DNA of 64,000 nucleotides from JABLTI01 sp035528035 (GTDB taxonomy: Archaea > Asgardarchaeota > Heimdallarchaeia > JABLTI01), in assembly GCA_035528035.1 (NCBI GenBank), contig DATKZI010000004.1:62001-126000 (forward strand). Direction: 5' to 3'. Below the pieces are notes generated by a model. It saw only the letters and a list, made by a program, of their open reading frames with translations. It did not search any database and was not told the origin of the DNA. Each line of letters opens with the position of its first letter. The first letter of the stretch is position 1. Below are positions 51,769-60,882 of this stretch, piece after piece. The position numbers and the translations under genes were made by a program.

Positions 51769-52737
51769 ATGAAAAAGAAGCTTCTAACTGAAACAAAGAC
51801 AGCAAAATTTGTGAAAGAAATATTCATGTTTGACGAACCAGAAAAGATGAAAGCCATTCTAAATAATATTCGTTGGACTATACTTGAGAAGCTTTCAAAA
51901 GAGCCTAAATTTCCTGCTAATCTTGCTCGTGAAATGAATATGCATGAACAAAAAATCTACTATCATATTAGGCAGTTATTTGCTGCTGACTTGATAGAAG
52001 TTGCTTATGAAGAGGAAATACGTGGTGCTAAAGCTAAATTCTATAAAACAAAAGAAAAAACATTTGGGATAGAATTGGAACCTTCAGAAAGAGGCATACA
52101 ATTTTCTACTCAATCAAATATCAATAAAGAATTACAAGTATTTTTCCACGAATTCTATGATGATGGTAAATTTAATGGAATAATTGTAGTTGGAGATCCT
52201 GATCCGCATGGACCTCATAAAACCTGGGCTCGAGATGGACATTACGCTATCTATTTAACAATGTTTCTTGGTCAATTCCTACCTTATTCAGAAAAAATGC
52301 TTGTAAAACTTGATGTAGAAGTTCGAGCTGAAAAAATCCTCGATCAAAATATGATTCTAATTGGGGGGCCAGCTGTAAATTTGGTAACTTATGACATCAA
52401 TAGTAAACTCAAACAACCAGCATTTGACAAACAAATTAAAGGGATTGCTCCAGAAGCGAATTTTGGAAGAGGAATAACCTCTAACAATCCAAATATATTC
52501 TATTCACAAAATACTATGGGTATAATCTTTAAAGAGCCAAATCCATACAATCCTGAAAAAACAATAATTGCTTTTGCGGGGCAAGGACGAAGAGGAACCA
52601 AAGCAGCAATTTTAGCATTGACTAATAATTGGAAAACACTGCTAAAAGATTATCAAAAGGGAACCTTTAGAACTGTTGTAGAAGGATTTGATTTAGATGG
52701 TGATGGAACAGTAGATTCTGTCGAAATTCTTGAATAA
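51769..52737 (+). CDS. HTH transcriptional regulator with S-layer-like C-terminal domain
   Basis: A 322-aa protein. Residues about 30-105 are an ArsR-like winged helix (ILNNIRWTILEKLSKEPKFPANLAREMNMHEQKIYYHIRQL). The C-terminal about 190 residues contain IIVVGDPDPHGPHKTWARDG, MILIGGPAVNLVTYDIN and FAGQGRRGTKAAI, a pattern found in the outer domain of archaeal S-layer proteins and in cytoplasmic proteins joining this domain to HTH modules. It ends with DLDGDGTVDSVEI, an EF-hand-like Ca2+ loop. No transmembrane segment or signal peptide is present. It is divergent from glmS, whose product feeds surface glycan synthesis, so control of the envelope is a reasonable guess. Confidence 0.75.
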   Translation: MKKKLLTETKTAKFVKEIFMFDEPEKMKAILNNIRWTILEKLSKEPKFPANLAREMNMHEQKIYYHIRQLFAADLIEVAYEEEIRGAKAKFYKTKEKTFGIELEPSERGIQFSTQSNINKELQVFFHEFYDDGKFNGIIVVGDPDPHGPHKTWARDGHYAIYLTMFLGQFLPYSEKMLVKLDVEVRAEKILDQNMILIGGPAVNLVTYDINSKLKQPAFDKQIKGIAPEANFGRGITSNNPNIFYSQNTMGIIFKEPNPYNPEKTIIAFAGQGRRGTKAAILALTNNWKTLLKDYQKGTFRTVVEGFDLDGDGTVDSVEILE

Positions 52738-52769
52738 ATTGAAATTCATTATTAAGAAAAAGAAGCATT

Positions 52770-52791
52770 GTACTGGATAAAGGTCCAGTAC
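52770..52791. terminator. bidirectional terminator hairpin
   Basis: Perfect 8-bp stem GTACTGGA/TCCAGTAC with a 6-nt loop between the converging HTH and cysteine-cluster genes. Confidence 0.55.
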
Positions 52792-52802
52792 TGATTAATT
52801 AT

Positions 52803-53474
52803 TTATTCTTCTGTCGATTCGCCACGTGATTTATTAATTAATTCATCAAGTGTTTTCTTCTCTTCATCAGATAATCGTTCAACTGATTCTTGTGATTGCT
52901 TCATGAAATGTCTAATGAACATTCCTTGAAGTGGAATCATTGTTAAGGTAGTATCTGCTCGCTCATTAAAATCCTTGATAGCAATTTGACGCATTTCAGA
53001 TAATTTTTCTTTAGTCATTTCGCCTTTCCCTAAACCTTCACAAGTTGGGTCTGAAATATAGTATTTTTCACCATTGTATGAAAGTGGGAATGTTTTACAA
53101 AAGATTGGTATGGAGAAATAAATATTGCACATCTTATTTTCATCATCATAAAATGGGCATGTGCCTTTCCTATTCTCATCCTCATCTTTCATGACAATAT
53201 AAGGAACGATTGCTATTTTACCTAAGTCATCTATTTCCGAGATACTTCGTAATTCGAGATGCGGTAAAATAATAGACATAAAACTACCTTCTTTTGTCCA
53301 ACGAGCAAGGTCTGTAAATGTAATAGGTATAGGATCACGATTTTGGCAACATTTACCACATCGCGTGCATTCGAATTTAAATTTCGTTGGTTTGTGTTGT
53401 TCTTCTTTTTCTTCTTTAACAACATCCTTTTCTTCAGTTTCTGATTGTTTGGTTTCTTTATCTTTATTTGTCAT
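52803..53474 (-). CDS. YkgJ-family cysteine cluster protein
   Basis: A 223-aa protein with the CxxCxxCC-type cluster CTRCGKCCQNRDP (about 36-48) and downstream cysteines in GTCPFYDDENKMCNIYFSIPIFCKTFP (read in pieces), the pattern of the YkgJ/UPF0153 family, which is thought to bind zinc or an iron-sulfur cluster. The N-terminal about 30 residues are highly charged (Lys/Glu) and the C-terminus is acidic. The function of the family is unknown. ATG at 53474. It is convergent with the HTH/S-layer gene and divergent from glyS. Confidence 0.85.
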   Translation of the reverse strand: MTNKDKETKQSETEEKDVVKEEKEEQHKPTKFKFECTRCGKCCQNRDPIPITFTDLARWTKEGSFMSIILPHLELRSISEIDDLGKIAIVPYIVMKDEDENRKGTCPFYDDENKMCNIYFSIPIFCKTFPLSYNGEKYYISDPTCEGLGKGEMTKEKLSEMRQIAIKDFNERADTTLTMIPLQGMFIRHFMKQSQESVERLSDEEKKTLDELINKSRGESTEE

Positions 53475-53668
53475 TTTAGACTTGTTCCCCTTTGATTTTT
53501 TTAGAAAAGATGATTAAAATTCAATCAAAAAACTTACTATTCTGTTGAAAATCTAGTAGTTTATTTCTTTTATAAAGGCCGTTGAAACGAAAATGCTTTT
53601 AATGAGAAAAAAAAGCAAGAGACTCAGAATTTGAACAATAGTGTATAAAATAAAAGAAGGATAAAATT

Positions 53669-55219
53669 ATGGCTAAAGAAGAACAACCATTACTAGATAA
53701 AATACAAGATGTCGCTTATCGCAGAGGAATAGCTTTTCCCGCTGCAGAAATTTATGGGGGATTATCAGGTGTTTTTGAATATGGTCCTATTGGTACATTA
53801 ATGAGACGCAAAATCATCAATTTCTGGCGTGAATATTTTGTGAAAAGTGAAAACCATTATGAAATTGAAGGAGCAATAATTCTACCTGAAAAGGTATTCG
53901 AAGGTTCTGGTCATTTACCGAAATTCTGTGATCCTCTTATTCAATGCAAAAACTGTAAGTCAATGTATCGAGCTGATAAAGTTATTGAAGAAAGCCTGAA
54001 GCAGAATGTTGATGGTTTATCAGTAAATGAACTTGACTTAATTATTAGTAAAAACAAATTAACTTGTCCTCGTTGCAAAGGGGAGTTCATGAATGCTCGA
54101 GAATTTAATCTAATGTTAAAAACAGAAATTGGTTCCAGTGAAGGAAACATTGCTTATCTTCGTCCTGAAACAGCTCAGAATATTTTCACCAGTTTTAAAC
54201 GAATTGCTCATACTATGAGAGCACAATTACCATTTGGTATTGCCCAAGTTGGGAAAGTTTATCGAAATGAGATTTCCCCAAGACAATTCATTATTCGAGT
54301 TCGTGAATTCACTCAAATGGAATTAGAAGTATTTTTTGCTGAAGATCAATTGGACAATCCACCTAATTTTGAAGAAGTAGCTGATGAAATCTTACCAATA
54401 CTTACTCGAGAACAACAAGCGAATAATATTGAAGAACCTCTTCAAGTAACAGTAGAAGAAGCTTCCAAAAAGAAAATACTACCAAACGCTGCAATGGCTT
54501 ATTATCTAGCAAAAGAAAAAATATTCTTTGAAGAAGTAGGTGTAAATCCAGAAATCATAAGATTTAGACACATGTTACCAAAAGAGACTCCTCATTATAG
54601 CGGGGGCAATTTTGATCTTGAAGTGAAATTATCAATTGGCTGGACAGAAATTGTTGGTAATGCTTTTAGACAGCAGCACGATTTAACTAGTCATGAGAAT
54701 CATAGCGGAACCAAAATGGCTATGCAATATGTAAATAGTAATGTCATTCCTTATGTTATTGAACCATCTATTGGTGTAGGTCGAACACTATATTGTATAC
54801 TTGAAAGTTGCTATCGAGAAACAGCTGATCGTGAATGGACTTGGTTCCAATTTCCACCAACAGTTTCACCTTATGACGTCCTAGTTTGCCCCTTAATGAA
54901 AAAGGATGGCTTAGATGAACGAGCATTAGAAATCTTTGAAGATCTCAAAGCAGAAGGATTGGAAGTAATATTTGATAATAGCGGCAAAATCGGAAAACGC
55001 TATGCGCGAGCTGATGAAATAGGCATTCCTTATTGCATTACTATTGATTACGATACTTTGGATGATGATACAGTAACTATACGTGATAGAGATACAATGG
55101 AACAAATACGTATTGCAAGTGAAGATTTAGAAGATGTCTTAGTTCTTTTACTATCCGAAGAATATGCTTTCAATGAGATTGAAAAGGTATTAAAAGAATT
55201 AGAAGAAAATGAAGAATAA
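53669..55219 (+). CDS. glyS: glycyl-tRNA synthetase
   Basis: Class II synthetase of the alpha2 type used by archaea and eukaryotes; attaches glycine to tRNA-Gly. Seen in order: GGLSGVFEYGPIGTLMRRKI (motif 1 region), two CxxC pairs (CKNCKS, CPRCKG) of an insertion that may bind zinc, RPETAQNIF, FGIAQVGKVYRNEISPRQFIIRVREF (motif 2), and SIGVGRTLYCILE (motif 3). The anticodon-binding domain (VLVCPLMKKDG onward) is complete. At 516 aa it is on the short side for the family. ATG at 53669. It ends in a strong hairpin and T-run, convergent with rpoP. Confidence 0.96.
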   Translation: MAKEEQPLLDKIQDVAYRRGIAFPAAEIYGGLSGVFEYGPIGTLMRRKIINFWREYFVKSENHYEIEGAIILPEKVFEGSGHLPKFCDPLIQCKNCKSMYRADKVIEESLKQNVDGLSVNELDLIISKNKLTCPRCKGEFMNAREFNLMLKTEIGSSEGNIAYLRPETAQNIFTSFKRIAHTMRAQLPFGIAQVGKVYRNEISPRQFIIRVREFTQMELEVFFAEDQLDNPPNFEEVADEILPILTREQQANNIEEPLQVTVEEASKKKILPNAAMAYYLAKEKIFFEEVGVNPEIIRFRHMLPKETPHYSGGNFDLEVKLSIGWTEIVGNAFRQQHDLTSHENHSGTKMAMQYVNSNVIPYVIEPSIGVGRTLYCILESCYRETADREWTWFQFPPTVSPYDVLVCPLMKKDGLDERALEIFEDLKAEGLEVIFDNSGKIGKRYARADEIGIPYCITIDYDTLDDDTVTIRDRDTMEQIRIASEDLEDVLVLLLSEEYAFNEIEKVLKELEENEE

Positions 55220-55240
55220 TCTTCATTCTTTTTTTATTTT
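55208..55240 (+). terminator. glyS terminator
   Basis: Eight-bp stem AATGAAGA/TCTTCATT (55208-55215, 55220-55227) around the stop codon, then a long T-rich run. Confidence 0.65.
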
Positions 55241-55256
55241 TACTCAAAAAAAGAAT

Positions 55257-55403
55257 CTATTCTGATTTCAACTTTTTAATAATAGGTGGTCTGGTTTTCA
55301 AGAGAATTCGATGACCGCAATCTGGGCATTTTGATCCAGGCATTAAATTAAGCTCTTCAGGGGTGATAGTTTTTCCACAACGGTGACAAACGTATTTTGT
55401 CAT
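55257..55403 (-). CDS. rpoP: DNA-directed RNA polymerase subunit Rpo12 (RpoP)
   Basis: A 48-aa zinc-binding subunit of archaeal RNA polymerase, homologous to eukaryotic Rpb12. CHRCGK and CPDCGH are the four zinc ligands, TPEELNLMPGSK links them, and the C-terminal RILLKTRPPIIKKLKSE is diagnostic of the family. ATG at 55403; a TATA-like stretch at about 55460-55472 precedes it. The stop lies 37 nt from the convergent glyS stop. Confidence 0.93.
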   Translation of the reverse strand: MTKYVCHRCGKTITPEELNLMPGSKCPDCGHRILLKTRPPIIKKLKSE

Positions 55404-55661
55404 AATTTTATTCCTCATTTGACGATTGTTTATAATTCATTTTTAATCTTATTCACGGTTACTAATATATAAAGTCTATCAAGTAAATCACTATGAAAGT
55501 ATTTTAATTATAAAATAAGTTTGCTAATAGAAACTTTTGATACTGAAGAGAAATTGGGAAAGATTTTCAATATTTAGAGTCAATTTTGTAAATGATAAAT
55601 AGAGAAAAGAATAGTTGGGAAAAGCTTTTACTATTGGTAAAGGTATTAAATAATTAAGTGG

Positions 55662-56492
55662 GTGATGTTCTTGCCTTCTAAAGCATTTGTAGATGAAATA
55701 ACTGAAATAAAGAGCGATTCAATTAGTAGCGCTGTAACGCTAACAAGTAAATTATTCAAGGCTATTCGTAAAGAGATAACTGAAACAGACGACTTACATA
55801 AAGACCTTCCTTGGATGGTTGTTGCAGTAAAATTGGCTCATCCTGAAATGGCTGCTATAGGAAAAATAGGTGAAGAATTATCTAATGAACTTAAAGCAGG
55901 TCACTTTGATAAACAAATAATATCACAGATGCTTGATGACTTAGAGAATATTGTGAATAAAAGTGAACAATTAACCGTCAACGAATTAAGCTCAGAATTG
56001 TTAAACTTCAGGAAAATAATGACTATTTCTTATAGTTCCACAATTTTTAAAGCTCTAATGAGAAATCCACCAGAAGATAGAGAAATAATAGTTTTAGAAT
56101 CACGTCCATTGTTTGAAGGCCAAAAAATGGCTGAAGATTTAGCTGAGGCAAATTATCAAGTGAAATTAATCGCTGATGCCGCAGCTGGTTATTATAGTTC
56201 AGATATAGAAGCAATTTTTGTTGGTGCAGATACCATTTTCCCTGAAAATTCTATTATCAACAAAGTAGGATCATTACCTTTAGCATTGATTGCTCAACAA
56301 ATGGATATACCATTTATTGTGGGAGCATCTAATAATAAAAGAACTACAATATCAGAAGACGATTTTACTAAATTAATTGAAGAGAAACCATATTACGAAA
56401 TCTATGATAGAAATATCAAAAATTTACAGATTGGTAATATCTACTTTGATTTTATACCAGCAGCATTGATAACAAAATTAATATCGGAGTAA
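55662..56492 (+). CDS. eIF2B-alpha-like / sugar-phosphate isomerase family protein
   Basis: A 276-aa protein of the family containing eIF2B alpha/beta/delta, methylthioribose-1-phosphate isomerase and archaeal ribose-1,5-bisphosphate isomerase. The N-terminal half is helical; the C-terminal Rossmann-like half has LESRPLFEGQKMAEDL, ADAAAGYY, IFVGADTIFPENSIINKVGSLPLAL and MDIPFIVGAS. The catalytic Asp of the isomerases is present in VGAD. The catalytic Cys position is not evident, so an isomerase reaction is uncertain. At 276 aa it is shorter than most. The start codon is followed at once by an ATG (55665), an equally good start with GGTG just upstream. It ends in a hairpin terminator before tRNA-Met. 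Confidence 0.8.
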   Translation: MMFLPSKAFVDEITEIKSDSISSAVTLTSKLFKAIRKEITETDDLHKDLPWMVVAVKLAHPEMAAIGKIGEELSNELKAGHFDKQIISQMLDDLENIVNKSEQLTVNELSSELLNFRKIMTISYSSTIFKALMRNPPEDREIIVLESRPLFEGQKMAEDLAEANYQVKLIADAAAGYYSSDIEAIFVGADTIFPENSIINKVGSLPLALIAQQMDIPFIVGASNNKRTTISEDDFTKLIEEKPYYEIYDRNIKNLQIGNIYFDFIPAALITKLISE

Positions 56493-56548
56493 AAATAATA
56501 ACTAGAAATTAGCTAAAGTGATATTTATTTTAGAAGTAAAATAAAGCT

Positions 56549-56575
56549 AAACCTTATAAACTAAGGTTTTTTTAA
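56549..56575 (+). terminator. hairpin terminator before the initiator tRNA
   Basis: Eight-bp stem AAACCTTA/TAAGGTTT (56549-56556, 56562-56569) followed by a T-run, 57 nt past the eIF2B-like stop. Confidence 0.55.
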
Positions 56576-56596
56576 AAAAAGGTAATAATATCTCAT

Positions 56597-56675
56597 AGCG
56601 TGGTAGGGTAGCTAGGTTGTGCCCACAGGGCTCATAACCCTGGGATCGGTGGTTCGAATCCACCCCACGCTACCA
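56597..56675 (+). tRNA. initiator tRNA-Met (CAT)
   Basis: Acceptor AGCGTGG/CCACGCT (56597-56603, 56665-56671) has the A1-U72 pair typical of archaeal initiators. The anticodon stem CAGGG/CCCTG carries three consecutive G-C pairs next to the loop, the other hallmark. Anticodon CAT is in loop CTCATAA. The T loop is TTCGAAT, and CCA (56673-56675) is encoded. No intron. It ends 11 nt before the stop of the convergent surface protein gene. Confidence 0.95.
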
Positions 56676-56686
56676 ACCAATTCTTA

Positions 56687-58132
56687 TTATTTCCTTCTCT
56701 TGACTATAAAAGCGATTGAAATTCCTACTATTGCAGCACCAACTGGTATTCCTACACTTAAACCAATTACCAAAGCTTTCGAATTTTTAGCGATAATTCC
56801 ATGACTATAATAAATATCCATTTCATTATTTCTTCCATCTGTCCAAACAACATGAGGGATATCATGCGAATCAACTCGTATGGTAAAATAATCACCTGGT
56901 CTAGTAAATACAACAGAAGTGTTTTCAGTTGCTATTGGTATAGCTTTACTCAAAATAATATCTGTACTAGAATAATTAGCAAAAGATGCTAAACGGTAAT
57001 ATGGACCAAAAGTACTTCCTTGTTGATCGTAATATGAAATATGTAATCTTCCTTTTGAGTCTATATCCATATCTGGTTGCCATTGATCACCAGTTATTGT
57101 AGGACTGATTGTATACTTCGAACTCCAAGTCAAACCATAATCATCAGAAAATCGTAGAAAAATACCAAAAGATAAATCAAAATCACTCATTTCAGACCAT
57201 AAAACATAGAGTCGATCATTTGTGTCGAATCTAACAACAGGTAATGTTGCTATATGAGCATAACCATAACTGGTAGTAAAGGTAGCATTTTCAGTTTCTG
57301 AATTGATATCTATTCCAGATGTGAATGTTGCACCACCATTGAGAGATTTTGTTAAATAGACATCGCCCCAATTTCCATCGGTAAATCTAGTCCAAGCAAC
57401 AAAAACATTGCCAAAATTATCTGTTGTTACATATGGTCCTAAATGATCAATTGGTTCTTGTATACTATCAGCTATTACTCCATATTCATGAAAAGTATTA
57501 CCGGTATCTATAGATTTTGAAAGTCTTACTACAACACTCCCATTATCATAAATATCATCATAAGTAACATAGATTATTCCATTCTTAGCGATGGTCATTG
57601 TTTCTTTATCAGCAAATCCTTCACCTTCTGTTGCAGTTACAATTTGCCATGTATCTCCTTGATTGGTTGATTTTGCTACAGTTATTTGTGATAGATCTGA
57701 TGTAATAGAACGTGAATACTCTAAATAGGCATAATAAATTGCTCCGTCATAATAAACTAACCAAGGATCTGATTGCCCTGTGAATATATTATCAAACATT
57801 GGCATATCATATGGGGTAGTCCAAGCTTTTCCATTATTATCTGATCTTGAAAAAGAAACAGCTAAACCACCAGTCATACTATCAGCAGCATTTTTCCAAC
57901 CTGCATATAGTCTGTCATCTTCATCTATTGCTATTGTCGGTTCAACATGATGACCATAGGTAACATCATTTGTCGATAACAAGATATTTTCTGAAAAACC
58001 AATTATTTGTAATTCTTCATCATTTAATTTACTTGTAACTGAAATTGAATTATTACTTGTAAGAAAAACAAAAAGAAGTATATTTAACAAGAGAAATAAT
58101 TTTGAATATTTAGTGTTAATTTGTAATTCCAT
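56687..58132 (-). CDS. sialidase-like (BNR/Asp-box) surface protein
   Basis: A 481-aa secreted protein. An N-terminal signal peptide (about 10-27) precedes a six-bladed beta-propeller-like domain with at least five Asp boxes (SDNNGKAWTT, STNQGDTWQ, SIDTGNTFHE, SLNGGATFTS, SDDYGLTWSS). A C-terminal helix (about 456-476, VIGLSVGIPVGAAIVGI) and the tail KRRK anchor it in the membrane. The Asp-box fold occurs in sialidases and other glycosidases, and also in non-enzymatic propellers; the catalytic Arg triad of sialidases was not identified. ATG at 58132. Confidence 0.8.
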   Translation of the reverse strand: MELQINTKYSKLFLLLNILLFVFLTSNNSISVTSKLNDEELQIIGFSENILLSTNDVTYGHHVEPTIAIDEDDRLYAGWKNAADSMTGGLAVSFSRSDNNGKAWTTPYDMPMFDNIFTGQSDPWLVYYDGAIYYAYLEYSRSITSDLSQITVAKSTNQGDTWQIVTATEGEGFADKETMTIAKNGIIYVTYDDIYDNGSVVVRLSKSIDTGNTFHEYGVIADSIQEPIDHLGPYVTTDNFGNVFVAWTRFTDGNWGDVYLTKSLNGGATFTSGIDINSETENATFTTSYGYAHIATLPVVRFDTNDRLYVLWSEMSDFDLSFGIFLRFSDDYGLTWSSKYTISPTITGDQWQPDMDIDSKGRLHISYYDQQGSTFGPYYRLASFANYSSTDIILSKAIPIATENTSVVFTRPGDYFTIRVDSHDIPHVVWTDGRNNEMDIYYSHGIIAKNSKALVIGLSVGIPVGAAIVGISIAFIVKRRK

Positions 58133-58291
58133 TCAATAACACCTAATCTCCATTGATAATTAAAAAAATCTCTTATTATTTATTTTAGTATACATATATC
58201 TGAATTTTCACTCAAAATTTTTAAACTGAAATAATAACCTTTCATAAAGAAAATAACATTAATTATTACAAATTTGTTAGAGGAATAAAAA

Positions 58292-59476
58292 ATGGTTGAT
58301 ATGAGAACTCCTATTTATGAATGGCATAAAGCTCATGGAGATATGGCTTCTTTTGGAGGTTGGGAATTACCTATGCAATTCTCATCAATTAGGGAAGAAC
58401 ATATGGCCGTAAGGGAAAATGCTGGTATTTTTGATGTTAGTCACATGGGACGATTTCGATTCACAGGGAAAGATACCTTCCCAATGTTAGATAAAATCCT
58501 CCCTCGTAATCTTATGAAATTAACAGATGGTCGCTGTGGATATAGCTACCTTCTTAACGAAAATGGTGGAATGCTTGATGATTGTGTAACAATGAGAAAA
58601 GCAGAAGATCATGCTATTTTTGTTTGTAATGCAGGACCTAGAATTAATGACTGGAATTATATGATTAATTTTATCGATGGTGAAAAACAAAGAAATCCCA
58701 AATTAGATATTCATTATTATGATTTCACATTAGATTCAGCAATGTTTGCTCTTCAAGGTCCAAAAGCAATTCAAATTCTAAAAACAATGACAGATATTGA
58801 AATCCCTAGCAGCTGGGGTTATTTTGAAACTCAACTAACAGGTTTTGATATAATCGCTTCTAGAACAGGATATACTGGAGAAGATGGTTTTGAAATAACC
58901 ATCATTGGAACAAAAGATACTATCATTGAAAAAGCAACCAAACTTTGGGAAGCATTATTAGAAGCAGGTAAATCTTTTGGTTTGTTACCTTGTGGTTTAG
59001 GTGCTCGAGATACTTTACGATTAGGTGGTGGTTTGCCATTATCAGGTCAAGATTTCAATCCTGAATATGATCCTTTTGAAATGGAGCTTGGTATTCAAGG
59101 GATCTTTATTGATATGAATAAACCATTCTTTATAGGTCAAGCGGCATTAAAAGAAAAATATCCATCTAAAGATAGTGAAGGGAAATTAACCTTAAAAGAG
59201 ATGACAAGAAAAAGAGTTGGTATTGAGCTCCTTAAGAAGGGTATCCCAAGACATGGTTACACAATTGAAAAAGATGGTAAAAAAATCGGTGAAATAGCAA
59301 GCGGATCAATTTCTCCTCTTACAGGGAAAGGTATTGCTATGGCTATTCTTCCTATCGAATATACTCAATTAGGAACAGAATTATCAATAATTATCAGAGA
59401 TAATCCATTTCCCGCTAAAATTGTTACTTATCCATTCTTTGATACAACCAAATACGGAAGAAGAAGGACCCAATAA
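58292..59476 (+). CDS. gcvT: aminomethyltransferase (glycine cleavage T-protein)
   Basis: Transfers the aminomethyl carbon from the H-protein to tetrahydrofolate, releasing ammonia. The 394-aa protein begins with RTPIYEWHKAHGDMASFGGWELP, contains FDVSHMGRF, ALQGPKA, SRTGYTGEDGFEI and the C-terminal domain with GSISPLTGKGIAMA. The catalytic Asp corresponds to that in NAGIFDVSHMG. The size and sequence match GcvT rather than the related sarcosine oxidase or YgfZ proteins. The other glycine cleavage genes (P, H, L) are not in the window. ATG at 58292. Confidence 0.94.
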   Translation: MVDMRTPIYEWHKAHGDMASFGGWELPMQFSSIREEHMAVRENAGIFDVSHMGRFRFTGKDTFPMLDKILPRNLMKLTDGRCGYSYLLNENGGMLDDCVTMRKAEDHAIFVCNAGPRINDWNYMINFIDGEKQRNPKLDIHYYDFTLDSAMFALQGPKAIQILKTMTDIEIPSSWGYFETQLTGFDIIASRTGYTGEDGFEITIIGTKDTIIEKATKLWEALLEAGKSFGLLPCGLGARDTLRLGGGLPLSGQDFNPEYDPFEMELGIQGIFIDMNKPFFIGQAALKEKYPSKDSEGKLTLKEMTRKRVGIELLKKGIPRHGYTIEKDGKKIGEIASGSISPLTGKGIAMAILPIEYTQLGTELSIIIRDNPFPAKIVTYPFFDTTKYGRRRTQ

Positions 59477-59483
59477 TAAATTA

Positions 59484-59502
59484 CGCGATGAATTAATCAT
59501 CG
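59484..59502. terminator. bidirectional terminator hairpin
   Basis: Perfect 7-bp stem GCGATGA/TCATCGC with loop ATTAA between the converging gcvT and the gene at 59506. Confidence 0.55.
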
Positions 59503-59505
59503 CAT

Positions 59506-59796
59506 TTATATTTTCTTTTTAGAAAGACTAATTTTCAGATTTGAATCTTCAACTGTTTCTGATGTTTCTTCTATATCAATCAAATGAGCAGCCCAGATTT
59601 CAGAACTGTTTATTCTACCTGTTGCTTTAACTTTCTTTCCAATAAATGGAACAAATTTACTCGAGTTAAAATCAGGTGAAACGGCTTCCCAAGGATTTAT
59701 AGCATATAGTTTGTATTCATCCTTTTCTTCAGTTACTAAAACAAATTTGTTCATTATCTCTTTTACTATACCTATTACGAATTTTTCTTCAATCAT
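59506..59796 (-). CDS. small OB-fold-like protein, unknown function
   Basis: A 96-aa protein predicted to be mainly beta: FVIGIVKEIMNKFVLVTE, EYKLYAINP, FIGKKVKATGRINSSEIWAAHLIDI. The strand pattern, with V-x-A-x-G-x-I, is like OB-fold proteins that bind nucleic acid or act as small adaptors. The C-terminus is polar and probably flexible. It is probably co-transcribed with the coiled-coil gene at 59819, whose stop is 22 nt before its ATG. No specific function can be given. Confidence 0.6.
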   Translation of the reverse strand: MIEEKFVIGIVKEIMNKFVLVTEEKDEYKLYAINPWEAVSPDFNSSKFVPFIGKKVKATGRINSSEIWAAHLIDIEETSETVEDSNLKISLSKKKI

Positions 59797-59818
59797 TTCT
59801 GTTTCACTTTAACTTGCT

Positions 59819-60655
59819 TTATTTCAAAAGATCATTAACCATTCGATCCATTTCTTTTTCTTCTTTTGCTTTCAATTCTACAATTTGCTTAGGTGTAAGA
59901 TTCTTGAATTCAATTATCTTTTCTTCATCTAAGATTAAACTAGGTTTCTCTTTTTTAATTGTAGCAATCATATCTCGTAAACTATCTTTTGTTGCTTTCT
60001 TCTGTTCAGCTTGTAATTGCTCCACTTCTTTTAGAGCATCCTCTTTTTCAGCTAGTTTTTTGATTTTTCCTTCTAATCTAAAAACCTCTTTAACTGCTCT
60101 TTCTAATATTGCTCTCAAGTCATAAAGTACAAATTTTGAAGTAAGGTCTTCTAAAGGATCATCCTCTGTAACTTCACTAATGATTTCACGCAAACTATCA
60201 CCGAGAGATTTACTTTCTTCTAAATCAGCTTTAAATGATTCTAAATTAAACTCGACGTCAAGTGGGGAAAAATCATCTTTCATTTCTTCAGCTGTCTCGA
60301 GGTCATAACCCATTTCAAGCATCTGCATTTCCATATCAATTATCTCTTCTGATCCTTCTTCTTGAAAATCTTCCTCACTAGCTCGTTCTAACCATAGCAT
60401 TTTCCCATCTAGTAAAATTAATTTCTGTTTAACCGCTTTAGAACTCATATGAGGTAAATCGTTATTGAATGCTATTAACTCATCAAATAAAATAGTGTAA
60501 AGATTATTTTCAATTTCATCCTTTTTCTTTTCAAGAATTTCATTTTTTCTTGATTTTTTATCTTTTTTCCCTGCTTTTTGTCTATTATCTTTTTTAGAAG
60601 ATTTGGATTTCTCCTCTTCTTCTTTTGGCTGTTCTTTATCTCTTTTTGGCAACAA
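59819..60655 (-). CDS. charged coiled-coil protein, unknown function
   Basis: A 278-aa soluble protein. The first 45 residues are almost entirely Lys, Glu, Ser and Asp. A globular acidic region (about 50-150) follows, then a long coiled coil (about 180-235, with EEVFRLEGKIKKLAEKEDALKEVEQLQ-like heptads) and a final helix with LTPKQIVELKAKEEKEMD. The start is a TTG; since the N-terminus is low-complexity, an internal start cannot be excluded. It pairs with the OB-like gene downstream. No family was recognised. Confidence 0.6.
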   Translation of the reverse strand: MLPKRDKEQPKEEEEKSKSSKKDNRQKAGKKDKKSRKNEILEKKKDEIENNLYTILFDELIAFNNDLPHMSSKAVKQKLILLDGKMLWLERASEEDFQEEGSEEIIDMEMQMLEMGYDLETAEEMKDDFSPLDVEFNLESFKADLEESKSLGDSLREIISEVTEDDPLEDLTSKFVLYDLRAILERAVKEVFRLEGKIKKLAEKEDALKEVEQLQAEQKKATKDSLRDMIATIKKEKPSLILDEEKIIEFKNLTPKQIVELKAKEEKEMDRMVNDLLK

Positions 60656-60882
60656 AAAGACCTCAAAGTTTTTTGATTTAAATGGAATCAGATTAATTTT
60701 TACTTACACTTATAACTAATGGATAATGTTTTGATATAATAAGCTTTTTTTTCTTTAATTTCATCTAATTATAAATTTCTCTTATAATAGTTCAACTAGT
60801 AACTCTAAGAAAAGTTTTATATTTTATGAAATAGAGTTCAAACAAGATAATTGGAATAAAGAACAAACTGGAGATTTTATTA

